This document shows, piece by piece, positions 40,056-49,588 of a stretch of DNA of 64,000 nt. Every line of letters begins with the position of its first letter. The stretch's first letter is position 1. The stretch covers positions 1-64,000 of the forward strand of contig JAJEJU010000020.1 of NCBI GenBank assembly GCA_021390615.1, in the 5' to 3' direction. Under the pieces are notes generated by a model, which worked only from the letters and a program-made list of their open reading frames with translations, did not search any database and was not told the DNA's origin. A program made the translations under genes and the position numbers. Source of the DNA: Rhodanobacteraceae bacterium ZG21-1. GTDB lineage: Bacteria; Pseudomonadota; Gammaproteobacteria; Xanthomonadales; Rhodanobacteraceae.

Positions 40056-40790
40056 ATGCGCACGATCCGCATCCATGTCGACCAGCCGCTCGCCGTCGGC
40101 GCCCGCCTGAACCTGCCGGAGCAGGCCGGCGAGCATGTCGCTCGCGTGCTGCGCCTGGAGGTCGGCGCGGCCGTCACCTTGTTCAACGGCGACGGCCACG
40201 ACTACCCGTCAGTGCTGTGCGAGGTCGGCAAGCGCGCGGTGAGTGTGCAGGTGGAGCGCGTGGAATCGCCCGCCAACGAGTCGCCGCTGGCGCTGACGCT
40301 GGCTCAGGGCGTGGCGCGCGGCGAGAAGATGGATCTGATCGTGCAGAAGGCCACCGAACTCGGCGTGGCGCGCATCGTGCCGCTGCAGACCGAGCGTTCG
40401 GAGGTCAGGCTCGATCCGGTGCGGGCCGAGAAGCGCCTGGCCCATTGGCGCGCGGTGGCGGCCAGCGCATGCGAGCAGAGCGGCCGCGCGCGCGTGCCGG
40501 AGATCCTGCCGGCCTTGCCGCTGCAGGCCTGGCTGGATGGCCTGGCCGACCGCGACGCGTTGCGCCTGGCCCTGCTGCCGAGCGGCGAGCTCGGCCTGCG
40601 CGCGCTGCGTTTCAACGGCGCCGGCGGCATCCTGGTGATCGGGCCGGAAGGCGGCCTGGGCGAACGCGACGTGCAGGCGCTGCGCGGCGCAGGCTTCGGC
40701 GGGCTGCAGCTCGGGCCGCGCATCCTGCGCACCGAAACCGCGGGCCTCGCCGCACTGGCCGCGCTGCAGGCGCTGCACGGCGACCTGTAG
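40056..40790 (+). CDS. rsmE: 16S rRNA m3U1498 methyltransferase RsmE
   Basis: 244 residues from the ATG at 40056. An N-terminal PUA-like part (GEHVARVLRLEVGAAVTLFNGDG) and a SPOUT fold with QKATELGVARIVPL, GPEGGLGERD and LGPRILRTETA form the knot that binds SAM. It methylates U1498 of 16S rRNA. The stop lies 7 bp from the convergent chpC stop. Confidence 0.97.
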   Translation: MRTIRIHVDQPLAVGARLNLPEQAGEHVARVLRLEVGAAVTLFNGDGHDYPSVLCEVGKRAVSVQVERVESPANESPLALTLAQGVARGEKMDLIVQKATELGVARIVPLQTERSEVRLDPVRAEKRLAHWRAVAASACEQSGRARVPEILPALPLQAWLDGLADRDALRLALLPSGELGLRALRFNGAGGILVIGPEGGLGERDVQALRGAGFGGLQLGPRILRTETAGLAALAALQALHGDL

Positions 40791-40797
40791 CGGGACC

Positions 40798-41289
40798 TCA
40801 GCCGGCCGGCGCCGGCTCCGTCTGCCCGAGGATGTCGAGCAGGGTCGCCTCGATCGCCTCGAGGTCCGGAATCATTGCCTCGTCGTCGCGCACCAGCACG
40901 TGCGCGCGCGTCCCCGGCGGCAGCGGGCTGCCGTCGTGGGTGGGGATGATCAGTTCGGCATTCAGCGTGGTCAGGCGCGGAAAACCCTGGGTGAGTATGG
41001 CGATGAACGGCAGTTCCGGGTGGTCGCCCAGCGCCTTCAGCACCGCTACGCGCATGCTCAGTTCGCTGTCGCCCTCGCCCACTCCGGCCAGCCGGGTGAA
41101 CGACACCAGCGGGACTCGCCAGCCGCGCCAGGCGATGCGGCCGAGCAGCCAGTCGGGCGCGCCGGCCACCGGCTCGGGCTTGGACAAGGTGATGACTTCG
41201 GCGACGGTGGCGTTGGGCAGCAGCAGACGCAACTGCCCCACCGGCACCAGCACGCAGCGGATCTCGCGCGGCAGCGGCTGTTCGCTCAT
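40798..41289 (-). CDS. chpC: CheW-like protein ChpC of the Pil-Chp system
   Basis: 163 residues with one CheW domain (LVPVGQLRLLLPNATVAEVI, ... LLGRIAWRGWRVPLVSF). It is the last gene of the operon and overlaps chpB by 4 nt. In Pseudomonas ChpC is a second adaptor linking other receptors to ChpA. Its C-terminus adds a short Glu/Asp stretch. Confidence 0.88.
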   Translation of the reverse strand: MSEQPLPREIRCVLVPVGQLRLLLPNATVAEVITLSKPEPVAGAPDWLLGRIAWRGWRVPLVSFTRLAGVGEGDSELSMRVAVLKALGDHPELPFIAILTQGFPRLTTLNAELIIPTHDGSPLPPGTRAHVLVRDDEAMIPDLEAIEATLLDILGQTEPAPAG

Positions 41290-43031
41290 GGAAATTCCTC
41301 TGTCAGGCGCGCGGCCAGGGCTTGCGGCGTGCCGGAAAAGCTGACCAGCCGCTCGGCCTGCACACCGTGCACCATGTCGGTGAAGTAGTCGTCCTGCGGC
41401 AGCTCGACCCACACCTGGCCGCCGCGATCGTGCACCGCCTGCGCGCCGGCGACCGCATCGTTGGCGCGTCCGGCGAACACGATCGCACGTACGTCGCGGC
41501 CAAAGCTGTGCGCGATCGCGGTGAACACGGCGTCGATCGAGGGCGACAGTTCGGCGTTGGCGTCACCCTGCCGCTCGAACTGGCCGTCGCGGCGCAGACG
41601 CAGCAGCGCACCGGGCGGCATCAGCAGCACTTCGCCGCCGCGCGCGCGCTGGCCGTGCGCGGCCAGTCGCACCGGCAGCGCCGAATGCGCCTCGAGCCGC
41701 CGGGCCAGCTGCTCGACCGAGCTGTCGCCCAGATGCTGTGCAAGCACGATCGGCAGCGGGAAGTGCGCCGGCAGCGCGGCCAGGAAATCGGCCACCGCAT
41801 CCTCGCTGTCCACCGCGGCACCCAGCGCGACCACATAGTTGAATGCGTCACCGAGTTCGGCCAGCTGCAATTCGTGGTCCGGGCGATGCAGCTGCGGCGC
41901 AATCGCATCCTCCAGCGCGACCAGCTCCAGGCTCAGACCCGGCTCCAGCGGCGACTCGCCGCCGTGCTCGGCCAACGGCGCGAAGTAGTCCTCGGCGCTG
42001 AGCTTTTCCACCTCGACCACCGAGTGATCGGCGGTCGCAAGCTGCAGATCGTCGTCGTCGACCAGCGACCAGCTGTCGCTCGCTTCCATCACCGCATCGA
42101 ACTTCGCCGGAGCGGACGGAGCGGCCTTCGGCATTTCGAAGGATTCGTCCATCGGCATCAGACTGAGGTGGTCGAGCTGGAAGCTCGGCTTCGCCACGGC
42201 CGCCGCGGGCGGTGTCGGCGATGCCGGCAGCGGTGGCGGCACGGGCGACGGCGCCGACTGTGGCGGGGCCGACTCCGGCTCATCCAGCACGAAGTCGCCA
42301 TCGTGCAGCGCGATGCCGGCGCCGGCGTCGTAGTTCAGGCCATGGCCGAACTGTTCCTCGCCCTCGAACTCGTGCTGATCGGCCGCCAGCAGCGCCTCCA
42401 GCTCGGCCGCCAGGCTTTCGGATTCGGCGGCGGCCGTGCCCGGCTCTGCGGTCGAGCCGTGCTCCGCCAGCTCCGGCAGCAGGTGCTCTTCGAAGGACAC
42501 CGATGGCACCGACTGCGTTTCCAACTCGGCTGCGGGCTCCACAACGGCTGGCTCCACGACGGCCGACCCCACGACGGCCGACTCCACGACATCTGACTGC
42601 AGGGCAGCCGGCTCCGGCGCCTCATGGCTCTCGACCGGCGCTTCCGGCACATGCTGCAGCACCTGCGGCGCATCCTCCGGCCGCGGCGGATCGACGTCGT
42701 CGTGAGCCAACACCTTGGCGGCGAGATGGCGCGCCCAGCGGTCGCGGTCCCAGCCGCTCAGGCGCCGGCTGGCCTGGGCATCGTTGAACACCACCCGCGG
42801 ATGACCCGCACCGACCAGGTCGTGCAGCCGCTCGAGCGCGCCGGCATCGTCGCCGTCGAGATTGATCACCAGCACCTCGGCGCCACAGGCGTCCAGCAAC
42901 GGTCGGCTGAAAGCCGCCAGCGAGCCTTCGTGCACGATCCTCGCGCCACGCTCCTGCAGTGCTTCCCGCAACTGGCCGACCAGCTCGCCGTCGTCAAACA
43001 ACAGGGCGACCGCCGATGCCGGTTCAGTCAT
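41286..43031 (-). CDS. chpB: ChpB, CheB-like protein lacking the catalytic serine
   Basis: 581 residues. Residues ~1-110 look like a degenerate receiver domain; ~120-380 are an acidic, Pro/Ala/Val-rich linker; ~395-580 are a CheB methylesterase domain. In active CheB the motif is GASTGG; here it reads GAAVDS, with Ala406 where the nucleophilic Ser should be. The His (AQHL) and Asp (AGRAND) sites remain. It is therefore probably catalytically dead and may serve as a scaffold. It overlaps chpA by 8 nt. Confidence 0.85.
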   Translation of the reverse strand: MTEPASAVALLFDDGELVGQLREALQERGARIVHEGSLAAFSRPLLDACGAEVLVINLDGDDAGALERLHDLVGAGHPRVVFNDAQASRRLSGWDRDRWARHLAAKVLAHDDVDPPRPEDAPQVLQHVPEAPVESHEAPEPAALQSDVVESAVVGSAVVEPAVVEPAAELETQSVPSVSFEEHLLPELAEHGSTAEPGTAAAESESLAAELEALLAADQHEFEGEEQFGHGLNYDAGAGIALHDGDFVLDEPESAPPQSAPSPVPPPLPASPTPPAAAVAKPSFQLDHLSLMPMDESFEMPKAAPSAPAKFDAVMEASDSWSLVDDDDLQLATADHSVVEVEKLSAEDYFAPLAEHGGESPLEPGLSLELVALEDAIAPQLHRPDHELQLAELGDAFNYVVALGAAVDSEDAVADFLAALPAHFPLPIVLAQHLGDSSVEQLARRLEAHSALPVRLAAHGQRARGGEVLLMPPGALLRLRRDGQFERQGDANAELSPSIDAVFTAIAHSFGRDVRAIVFAGRANDAVAGAQAVHDRGGQVWVELPQDDYFTDMVHGVQAERLVSFSGTPQALAARLTEEFP

Positions 43032-46000
43032 GGTTGGACTCCGTCTCACGCTGCTGCAGCACCTCGGCGATCTGCGCCAACAAGTCGGCCTCCTGATAGG
43101 GCTTGCCCAGATAACGATCCACCCCGATGTCGAACGCACGCTGGCGGTGTTTGTCGCCGCTGCGCGAGGTGATCATGATGATCGGCACGCCGCGCAGGCG
43201 CGGATCGGCCTTCATCTGCGTCGCCAGCTCGTAGCCGTCCATGCGCGGCATCTCGATGTCCAGCAGCATCAGGTCGGGCACGCGCTCATGCAGCTTCTCC
43301 AGCGCATCGACGCCGTCCTTCGCCGTGCTCACCTCGTAGTCGTGGCGTTCCAGCACGCGGCCGGTAACCTTGCGCATGGTGATCGAATCGTCGACCACCA
43401 TCACCAGCGGCTGCGACCGAATCTCTTCGACGTCCACCGTGGTCACCGCGCTCAGGCCCTCGGCGAGACGCTGCTCGCGGCGGGTGATGCCATGACGCAC
43501 CAGCGGCGCGAGATCGAGAATGATCAGCACCGAGCCGTCGCCCATGATAGTGGCGCCGAGGATGCCAGGCACCGAGCTGATCTGCGGGCCGACCGACTTC
43601 ACCACGATCTCGCGCGAGCCGAGCACGGCGTCGATGCGGATCGCAGCGCGCAGGTCGCCGGCACGGGTCAGCAGCAGCGGCAGCTGGCCTTCCTCGCCGG
43701 TGTGGCTGGACGGAATGCCGAGCAGCTCGGCCAGGTCGTGGATGCCGTAGGACTCGCCGTTGTACTGGAACGACGGCGTGGCTTCCGCCAGCCGCTCGGT
43801 CAGCTCGTCCGGGGTGATCCGCGCTACGCCCTGCACCGAGGTCATCGGAATCGCGAAGGTGCCCTCGCCGATGCGCACCAGGATCGCCTGCGTCACCGCC
43901 AGGGTGAACGGCAGGCGCATCACGAAGGTGGTGCCCCGGCCCGGCTGCGACTCGACCGCGAGCACGCCGCCGAGCTGCTTGATCTCGTTGGCGACCACGT
44001 CCATGCCCACGCCGCGGCCGGCCAGCTGGGTGACTTCGCTGGCGGTGGAGAAGCCCGCCTGGGTAATCAGGCCCAGCAACTGGTCGTCGCTGGGACGCGA
44101 ATCGGGACGCAGCAGGCGGCGTTCGACCGCGCGGCTGCGGATCGACTCGCGATCCAGGCCACGGCCGTCGTCGCTGAGTCGCACCACCACTTCGGTCGCC
44201 TCGCGGGCGACGCGGATGCGGATGGCGCCTTCCGCCGACTTGCCGGCGCGGCGGCGCTCCTCGGGCGACTCGATGCCGTGCGCGATAGCGTTGCGCAGCA
44301 TGTGCTCGAACGGCGCCTTGAGGCGGTCGAGCAGGTTGCGGTCCATTTCGCCGTGGGCGCCCTCGACGAACAGTTGGGCTTCCTTGCGCTGCTCCAGCGC
44401 GGCCTGGCGCAAGGTGCGGCGCAGGTTCGGCACCATCGTGTCGAACGGCAGCATACGCGTGCGCAGCAGGCCTTCCTGCAGCTCCGAGCTGACCCGCGAC
44501 TGCTGCAGCAGCAGGGTTTCCGCCTGGCGGGTCAGGTCGTCCAGCATGCTCTGGATCGAGACCAAGTCGGACACCGACTCGGCCAGCGCTCGCGAGTACT
44601 GCTGCAGCTGCGAGTAGCGGTCCAGCTCGAGCGGATCGAACACCGACATGCCGGCTTCGCGATGCTCGCGCTGGAAGCGCGCGATGATCTGCGCCTCGGT
44701 CTCGATTTCCAGCATGCGCAGCTGGCTGCGCAGACGCAGCACGGTCTGCTCCAGCTCGACCAGGTTGAAGCGGTAGCCGGCCACCTGCTGCTCGAGGCGC
44801 GAACGATAGATCGCCACCTCGCCGGCATGGTTGACCAGGTTGTCCAGCAGCTCGGCGCGCACGCGGATCTGTTCCAGCGGCGCACGCGGCTCTTCGAGCT
44901 CCTCCGGCAGCAGGGCCGGCAGGGTGGACGCATCGGTTTCGGACGCGGCCGCAGGCGTCGCCGTTTCGGCCGGCTCGGCCAGCGACGACTCGTGGACGAG
45001 CGCTGCCGCTGCACCTTCCTCGCCGGCCAGTCGCAGGCAGCGATCGATCATCGCCTGCGGGTAGGCGATGCCGCGTCCCTGCGCCACGCGCTGCACCATG
45101 CCGTGCAGCTGGTCGAAGCCAGCCTCCAGCGCGGCGATCAGCTCGCCGGTATGCGGCGCGCCAGGCTCCAGCGGCCGCTCCAGCATGGTCTCCATGGCAT
45201 GTGAGAGATCGCCCACCGGCGACAGGCCGGCAATGCGCGCACCGCCCTTCAGCGTATGCAGGTCGCGCAGCAGGCTGGTGACGTGGCCGATCTCCACCGG
45301 CGCCAGGCGCCACTGGGCCAGCACGCCGTCGGCGCTGTCGAGAATTTCGCGCGCTTCCTCGGTGAAGATCTCCAGCAAGTCGGCATCGATATGGCCGAAG
45401 CGCAACGCGCCCTCCGGCTCCGCGGGCTCGGCCGGCGCAGCCTGGTGATCGTGCGTCGGCTCGGCCAGCGCCTCGGCAGCATGCGCCGCGTCTTCATGGC
45501 TGGCGTCTTCGGCAGCGGCTGGTTCGTGCGATGCCGCCTCGAATACGGACGCTTCGCTCGCAGCCGGTTCGTGCTCCGCCTCGACGGACTCGGCTGCTTC
45601 GGTCTGCGCCAGCTCGTGCCATGCCTCTTCGGGCTGGGCTTGCTCAGGCGCTGCCGGCTCGGGCTCGGACAAGGCGTGCTCGGTGGCCTCCGGCGCAACC
45701 GGCGGCGCAGTCTCGGCTTCGGCTTCGGCCTCGTGCGAGGCCGGGTCGGCATGGAATGCAGTTGCAGCCGTCGCCGCATCCTCGTCGGCCGCCGATACCG
45801 CGGCCTCGAGCGGCGCGACCTCGTCATCGCGATGATGCACGTGCTCTTCGTCGTGCGGCAGGGCCGAATCGGCGAAGAACGCCGACGACGCCTCCAGCCC
45901 GGCCGGCGACTCGACATGGGTTTCGTGCTCGATCGGCGCAGTCAGCTCCGGCTCTTCCGGCTCGTGTGCGGCTGGCTCGCCGGCTTCCGGTTCCTGCTCC

Positions 46001-49000
46001 GACGACGGCAGCGCGTGCTCGAACGCGGCGTGCTCGTGCTCTGCGTGCTCCTGCTCCGCTTCGTGGGCAGGCTCTTGGTGCACGTGCTCTTCATGAGCCG
46101 GCTCCTCATGAGCCGGCCCTTCGTGGACATGCGCCTGGTCGGTTTGCCCGAACGCAAGCTCAGCTTCGTCGTGCGCAGCCGATGGCGCTTCGGATGCCGC
46201 CTCGTGATGCCCGAGCAAGGCCGCTTCCGGCAGTTGCTCCGGCAGCGCTGGCACGGACTCTTCGGCGCGGTGGTCGAAAGGATAAGGTGCGGACGGCGCA
46301 CCGTGGGCGGTGGCCTCGGCGGACGGTATCTCGGCGGCGGCGGCGGTCAGCGCAGCCATCGCCGCGGCGATCTCCGCATCTTCGGCGGCGTGCGCCTGCT
46401 CGTCCTGCGCCGGCGCCTCGACCGGCGCGTGCTGCTCGTCGTGCGGCTGATCGTGCGACGCATCCGTCGCCGGCTCAACGACCGGCACTTCCACCGGCGC
46501 CGCTACCGGCTTGGCCTCCGGCTGCGCATCGCGCAGCGCGATCAGGCGCTCGGTCAGCGCCTGGCAATCGGGCAGATGCGGGGCGGCAACGTCGAACTGC
46601 TCCATCACCTTGTCGACCATGTCGGCCGACTCGCCGAGCAGTTGCACGCCCTCCGCGTCGAGCGGCAGCGCGGCGGCGCGCACGCGCTTGAGCAGGCTCT
46701 CCAGCGGCGACAGCAGTTGCGCCAGCACGGTGATCTCGACCATCGCGATGGCGCCGTGCAAGGTGTGCACCGCGCGCATCAGGGCGTCGTCGACCGGCAG
46801 TTCGCCGTGAGCCCCGCTCACCGCCGCGCGGATGGTCTGCAGGTATTGGGCGACCTCGCTGCGCAGGATTTCCAGCAGCACCGGGTCGACTGGCGGCAGC
46901 GGCGGTTCGGCGTATTCGGTCGGCGCGGACGCCGGCTCGGGACTGGCAGCCTCTTCGGGCTCGTGCCCGGCCAGGCTGGCGGCGGGCGGCACCTGCTCGA
47001 TCGCCGCCTGGCTGATCGGCACGCGCCGGCGCACGATGCGCCGCACGGTCTGCATCGCTGGCGCCGCGTGATCGTCCAGGCTGGCCGGCTCGCCCGCGGC
47101 GAGCCGCTCGGCCACGTCCATGATGGCGCCCAGCGGCGCAGTCGGACGGCCCTCGCCCTTCAGCGCGGCGAGCAGCTGCGGCAGCGCGGCGATCGCCTGC
47201 ACCGCCACGGCCTGCACCGGCTCGCTCGGCTGGATCGACTCGTCCAGCACGCGATTGAGCATGTTCTCCACCTTCCAGGCGAACTCGCCCAGCAGGCTGG
47301 CGCCCACCAGCCGGCCGGAGCCCTTCAGGGTATGGAAGGAGCGCCGGATCGGCGTCAAGGCGCCAAGCTGGCTGACATCCGCCAGCCAGTTGCGCAGATT
47401 GGCCTGCAGGCTGTCGATCTCTTCCTGCATTTCTTCCAGGAAGATTTCCCGGATGTCGTCGTCGATGCCGGAGGCATCGCGGCGGAAGCCGGCGTCGTCG
47501 AGCAGCGCGTCGTGCACCGGCACCTGCTCGACCACTTCTTCTTCGATCTCGATCCACTCGCCGTCGTCGCCGACGGTACCGGCAAGCGGAGCGCCGTCCA
47601 CCGTCTCGGCCAGCCGCATGCCGTGCACGTCGTGCACGTGTGCGGGTGCGGAGCTGCTGTCACCGACCAGCAACGCGCTGACGTCGTCGCCAGCCGCGAT
47701 CGCCACCGACTCGGACAGGGGCGGATGTTCCTCGGCCTCGAGGCCGGCGGCCGCGGGGGCCGGCGCCTCGGGCACTTCGCGGGCCGGCGGCGGCGGCCAG
47801 TAGCCCAGCGCGCCGAGGCTGTGTTCGGCCACGTCGAGAATGTGGTCCAGGCCGCCGCGATGCTCGCGCGCCGCCTCCAGGTAATACTCCAGCGCGGCCA
47901 GCGCGTCGGCGAGCTGATCCATCTGCGCGCTGCTCGGCACGCGACGGTCACCGAACAGTTCGTTGCCGACGAAGCGGCCCACGCCGTCGGCCAGCAGGCC
48001 CGGGCGCGGCGCGGACAGCATGCGCATGGCGCCGCCCACCTCGTCCATCCAGCGCGGCACTTCGGCCAGCTCGGCATGGTGCCAGCCCGATTCGACGAAG
48101 GCGACGATGGCGTCCTTCACCTTGCTGGTGTTGCTGATCGCTTCCTGCATCAGCGTGGCCATGATGCTGCGCGCTTCGCTGCGCGGCAGCAGCGAGGCGG
48201 CGTTGGCCGCCTCGGCACCGGCGCTGCCGTCGGCGCCCAGGCTGTCGATGTGGTCGTCCAGCGAGGCTTCGACGTAGAGCAGCGCGCCGGCGACGTCGAG
48301 CAGGGTTTCCTCGTCGGGCTGGCGCTGGCGGTCGGCGATCTCGTTGAGCACGCGGCGCTGCTCGCTCACCACTCGCTTGGGCACGCCGAGCGCCAGCATG
48401 CCGAGGGTGTCGCCGACGCGCTCGAGCACGTCGGCCTGGGCCGCCAGTTGCTGCGGATCGGGCTCGGTCTGGCGCAGGAACAGGTCGAGCGCTTCCTTCA
48501 CCCGCAGCAGGTCGTCCTTGAGCGCGCGCGCGACCGAATCCAGCAGGGCGCGGTTGTGGCCGGACATCGAGCTGCGTGCGTGCTCGAGCTCGCCGCTGTC
48601 CGGCATCAGCGCGTCGAGGCCATAGGCCTGGCGTACCAGCTCCATCTGCGGGCTGAACTGGCGCGCCTGCGCCACGATGTAGAGCAGCTTGTGGGTCAGG
48701 TCGTCGACATCGCCGCCGTGCAGGTTGTCTTCGCCGTGCTCGATCAACTGGCGGATGCAGCGATCGACCCGGCCGATCAGCTGGCGCACCTCGGCCGCAT
48801 GGCTCTTCAGCATGCCCTGGTCCAGGCCTTCCAGCACCGCGGCGGCGATCCACCACAGCCGGCGCCCCTGGTTGGTATGGCAGCTGGCCGCGATGGTCAA
48901 CAAGGTCTGCTGCATGCCGGCCAGCTGCTGGGCCGACGACTGGCCACGGAACCAGGCCAGCAACTGTTGCTGGAAGCGCAGACGCAGTTCGGTGATGCCC

Positions 49001-49500
49001 GGCTGCCGCGCGGCGGCCTCGGCTGCGCTGGATGCGCCCGGCGCCTGCGGCGGCAGCGCGGCGTCCAGATTCGGCTTGAACATGGCCGATTCGTGCAGGG
49101 CGTGCTGGTCGCGACTGGCGCGCAATTCGTTCAACAGGGGCAGCAGCACCACCGGCACGTCGCGGTGACCGCTGGACAGGCGCTCCAGGTAATCCGGCAA
49201 TTGCACCAGGCCGCGCATCAGCGCGGCATAGGCGTCGTCGCGCTGGCTGACATGCCCCTCGAGCAGTTCCGAGGCCAGCGTCTCCATCTCTTCGGCCACC
49301 ATCGCCGCGCCGTACAGCTCGACCATCCGCAGCGTGCCCTGCACCTGATGCAGGCTCTCCACGCACTGGCGCATGCCGTCCTGCTCGTCCGGATGGTCGA
49401 CGTAGGTCTCCAGCGCCTGCCGGGCGACCACCAAGGTCTGCTCCAGCTCCGGCTTGACCCACTGCAGGGTGGTGAAATCGATATGGTCTTGAAGTCTCAT
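43024..49500 (-). CDS. chpA: Hybrid chemosensory histidine kinase ChpA (PilL-like)
   Basis: 2158 residues. After a FimL-like N-terminus, three HPt sites are seen: His723 (FHTLKGSGRL), His912 (VHTLHGAIAM) and His1415 (LHTLKGGARI). Residues ~1000-1370 form a Glu/His/Ala/Pro-rich linker. The CheA dimerisation and ATPase parts follow (ELLDNLVNHAGEVAIYRSR; LRNAIAHGIESPEERR; GRGVGMDVVANEIKQLGG), then a CheW domain and a receiver with Asp2081 (LMLLDIEMPRMDGY). It phosphorylates PilG and PilH to control type IV pilus twitching. Confidence 0.96.
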   Translation of the reverse strand: MRLQDHIDFTTLQWVKPELEQTLVVARQALETYVDHPDEQDGMRQCVESLHQVQGTLRMVELYGAAMVAEEMETLASELLEGHVSQRDDAYAALMRGLVQLPDYLERLSSGHRDVPVVLLPLLNELRASRDQHALHESAMFKPNLDAALPPQAPGASSAAEAAARQPGITELRLRFQQQLLAWFRGQSSAQQLAGMQQTLLTIAASCHTNQGRRLWWIAAAVLEGLDQGMLKSHAAEVRQLIGRVDRCIRQLIEHGEDNLHGGDVDDLTHKLLYIVAQARQFSPQMELVRQAYGLDALMPDSGELEHARSSMSGHNRALLDSVARALKDDLLRVKEALDLFLRQTEPDPQQLAAQADVLERVGDTLGMLALGVPKRVVSEQRRVLNEIADRQRQPDEETLLDVAGALLYVEASLDDHIDSLGADGSAGAEAANAASLLPRSEARSIMATLMQEAISNTSKVKDAIVAFVESGWHHAELAEVPRWMDEVGGAMRMLSAPRPGLLADGVGRFVGNELFGDRRVPSSAQMDQLADALAALEYYLEAAREHRGGLDHILDVAEHSLGALGYWPPPPAREVPEAPAPAAAGLEAEEHPPLSESVAIAAGDDVSALLVGDSSSAPAHVHDVHGMRLAETVDGAPLAGTVGDDGEWIEIEEEVVEQVPVHDALLDDAGFRRDASGIDDDIREIFLEEMQEEIDSLQANLRNWLADVSQLGALTPIRRSFHTLKGSGRLVGASLLGEFAWKVENMLNRVLDESIQPSEPVQAVAVQAIAALPQLLAALKGEGRPTAPLGAIMDVAERLAAGEPASLDDHAAPAMQTVRRIVRRRVPISQAAIEQVPPAASLAGHEPEEAASPEPASAPTEYAEPPLPPVDPVLLEILRSEVAQYLQTIRAAVSGAHGELPVDDALMRAVHTLHGAIAMVEITVLAQLLSPLESLLKRVRAAALPLDAEGVQLLGESADMVDKVMEQFDVAAPHLPDCQALTERLIALRDAQPEAKPVAAPVEVPVVEPATDASHDQPHDEQHAPVEAPAQDEQAHAAEDAEIAAAMAALTAAAAEIPSAEATAHGAPSAPYPFDHRAEESVPALPEQLPEAALLGHHEAASEAPSAAHDEAELAFGQTDQAHVHEGPAHEEPAHEEHVHQEPAHEAEQEHAEHEHAAFEHALPSSEQEPEAGEPAAHEPEEPELTAPIEHETHVESPAGLEASSAFFADSALPHDEEHVHHRDDEVAPLEAAVSAADEDAATAATAFHADPASHEAEAEAETAPPVAPEATEHALSEPEPAAPEQAQPEEAWHELAQTEAAESVEAEHEPAASEASVFEAASHEPAAAEDASHEDAAHAAEALAEPTHDHQAAPAEPAEPEGALRFGHIDADLLEIFTEEAREILDSADGVLAQWRLAPVEIGHVTSLLRDLHTLKGGARIAGLSPVGDLSHAMETMLERPLEPGAPHTGELIAALEAGFDQLHGMVQRVAQGRGIAYPQAMIDRCLRLAGEEGAAAALVHESSLAEPAETATPAAASETDASTLPALLPEELEEPRAPLEQIRVRAELLDNLVNHAGEVAIYRSRLEQQVAGYRFNLVELEQTVLRLRSQLRMLEIETEAQIIARFQREHREAGMSVFDPLELDRYSQLQQYSRALAESVSDLVSIQSMLDDLTRQAETLLLQQSRVSSELQEGLLRTRMLPFDTMVPNLRRTLRQAALEQRKEAQLFVEGAHGEMDRNLLDRLKAPFEHMLRNAIAHGIESPEERRRAGKSAEGAIRIRVAREATEVVVRLSDDGRGLDRESIRSRAVERRLLRPDSRPSDDQLLGLITQAGFSTASEVTQLAGRGVGMDVVANEIKQLGGVLAVESQPGRGTTFVMRLPFTLAVTQAILVRIGEGTFAIPMTSVQGVARITPDELTERLAEATPSFQYNGESYGIHDLAELLGIPSSHTGEEGQLPLLLTRAGDLRAAIRIDAVLGSREIVVKSVGPQISSVPGILGATIMGDGSVLIILDLAPLVRHGITRREQRLAEGLSAVTTVDVEEIRSQPLVMVVDDSITMRKVTGRVLERHDYEVSTAKDGVDALEKLHERVPDLMLLDIEMPRMDGYELATQMKADPRLRGVPIIMITSRSGDKHRQRAFDIGVDRYLGKPYQEADLLAQIAEVLQQRETESNHD

Positions 49501-49588
49501 GCGCCTCTCTCAGCGACTGCGCCAGTGTCCATCACGCAACCGTCAAGATCGCCCCCTGTAGTCATTCTGCTGTCCGCCCGGCCGCCCA

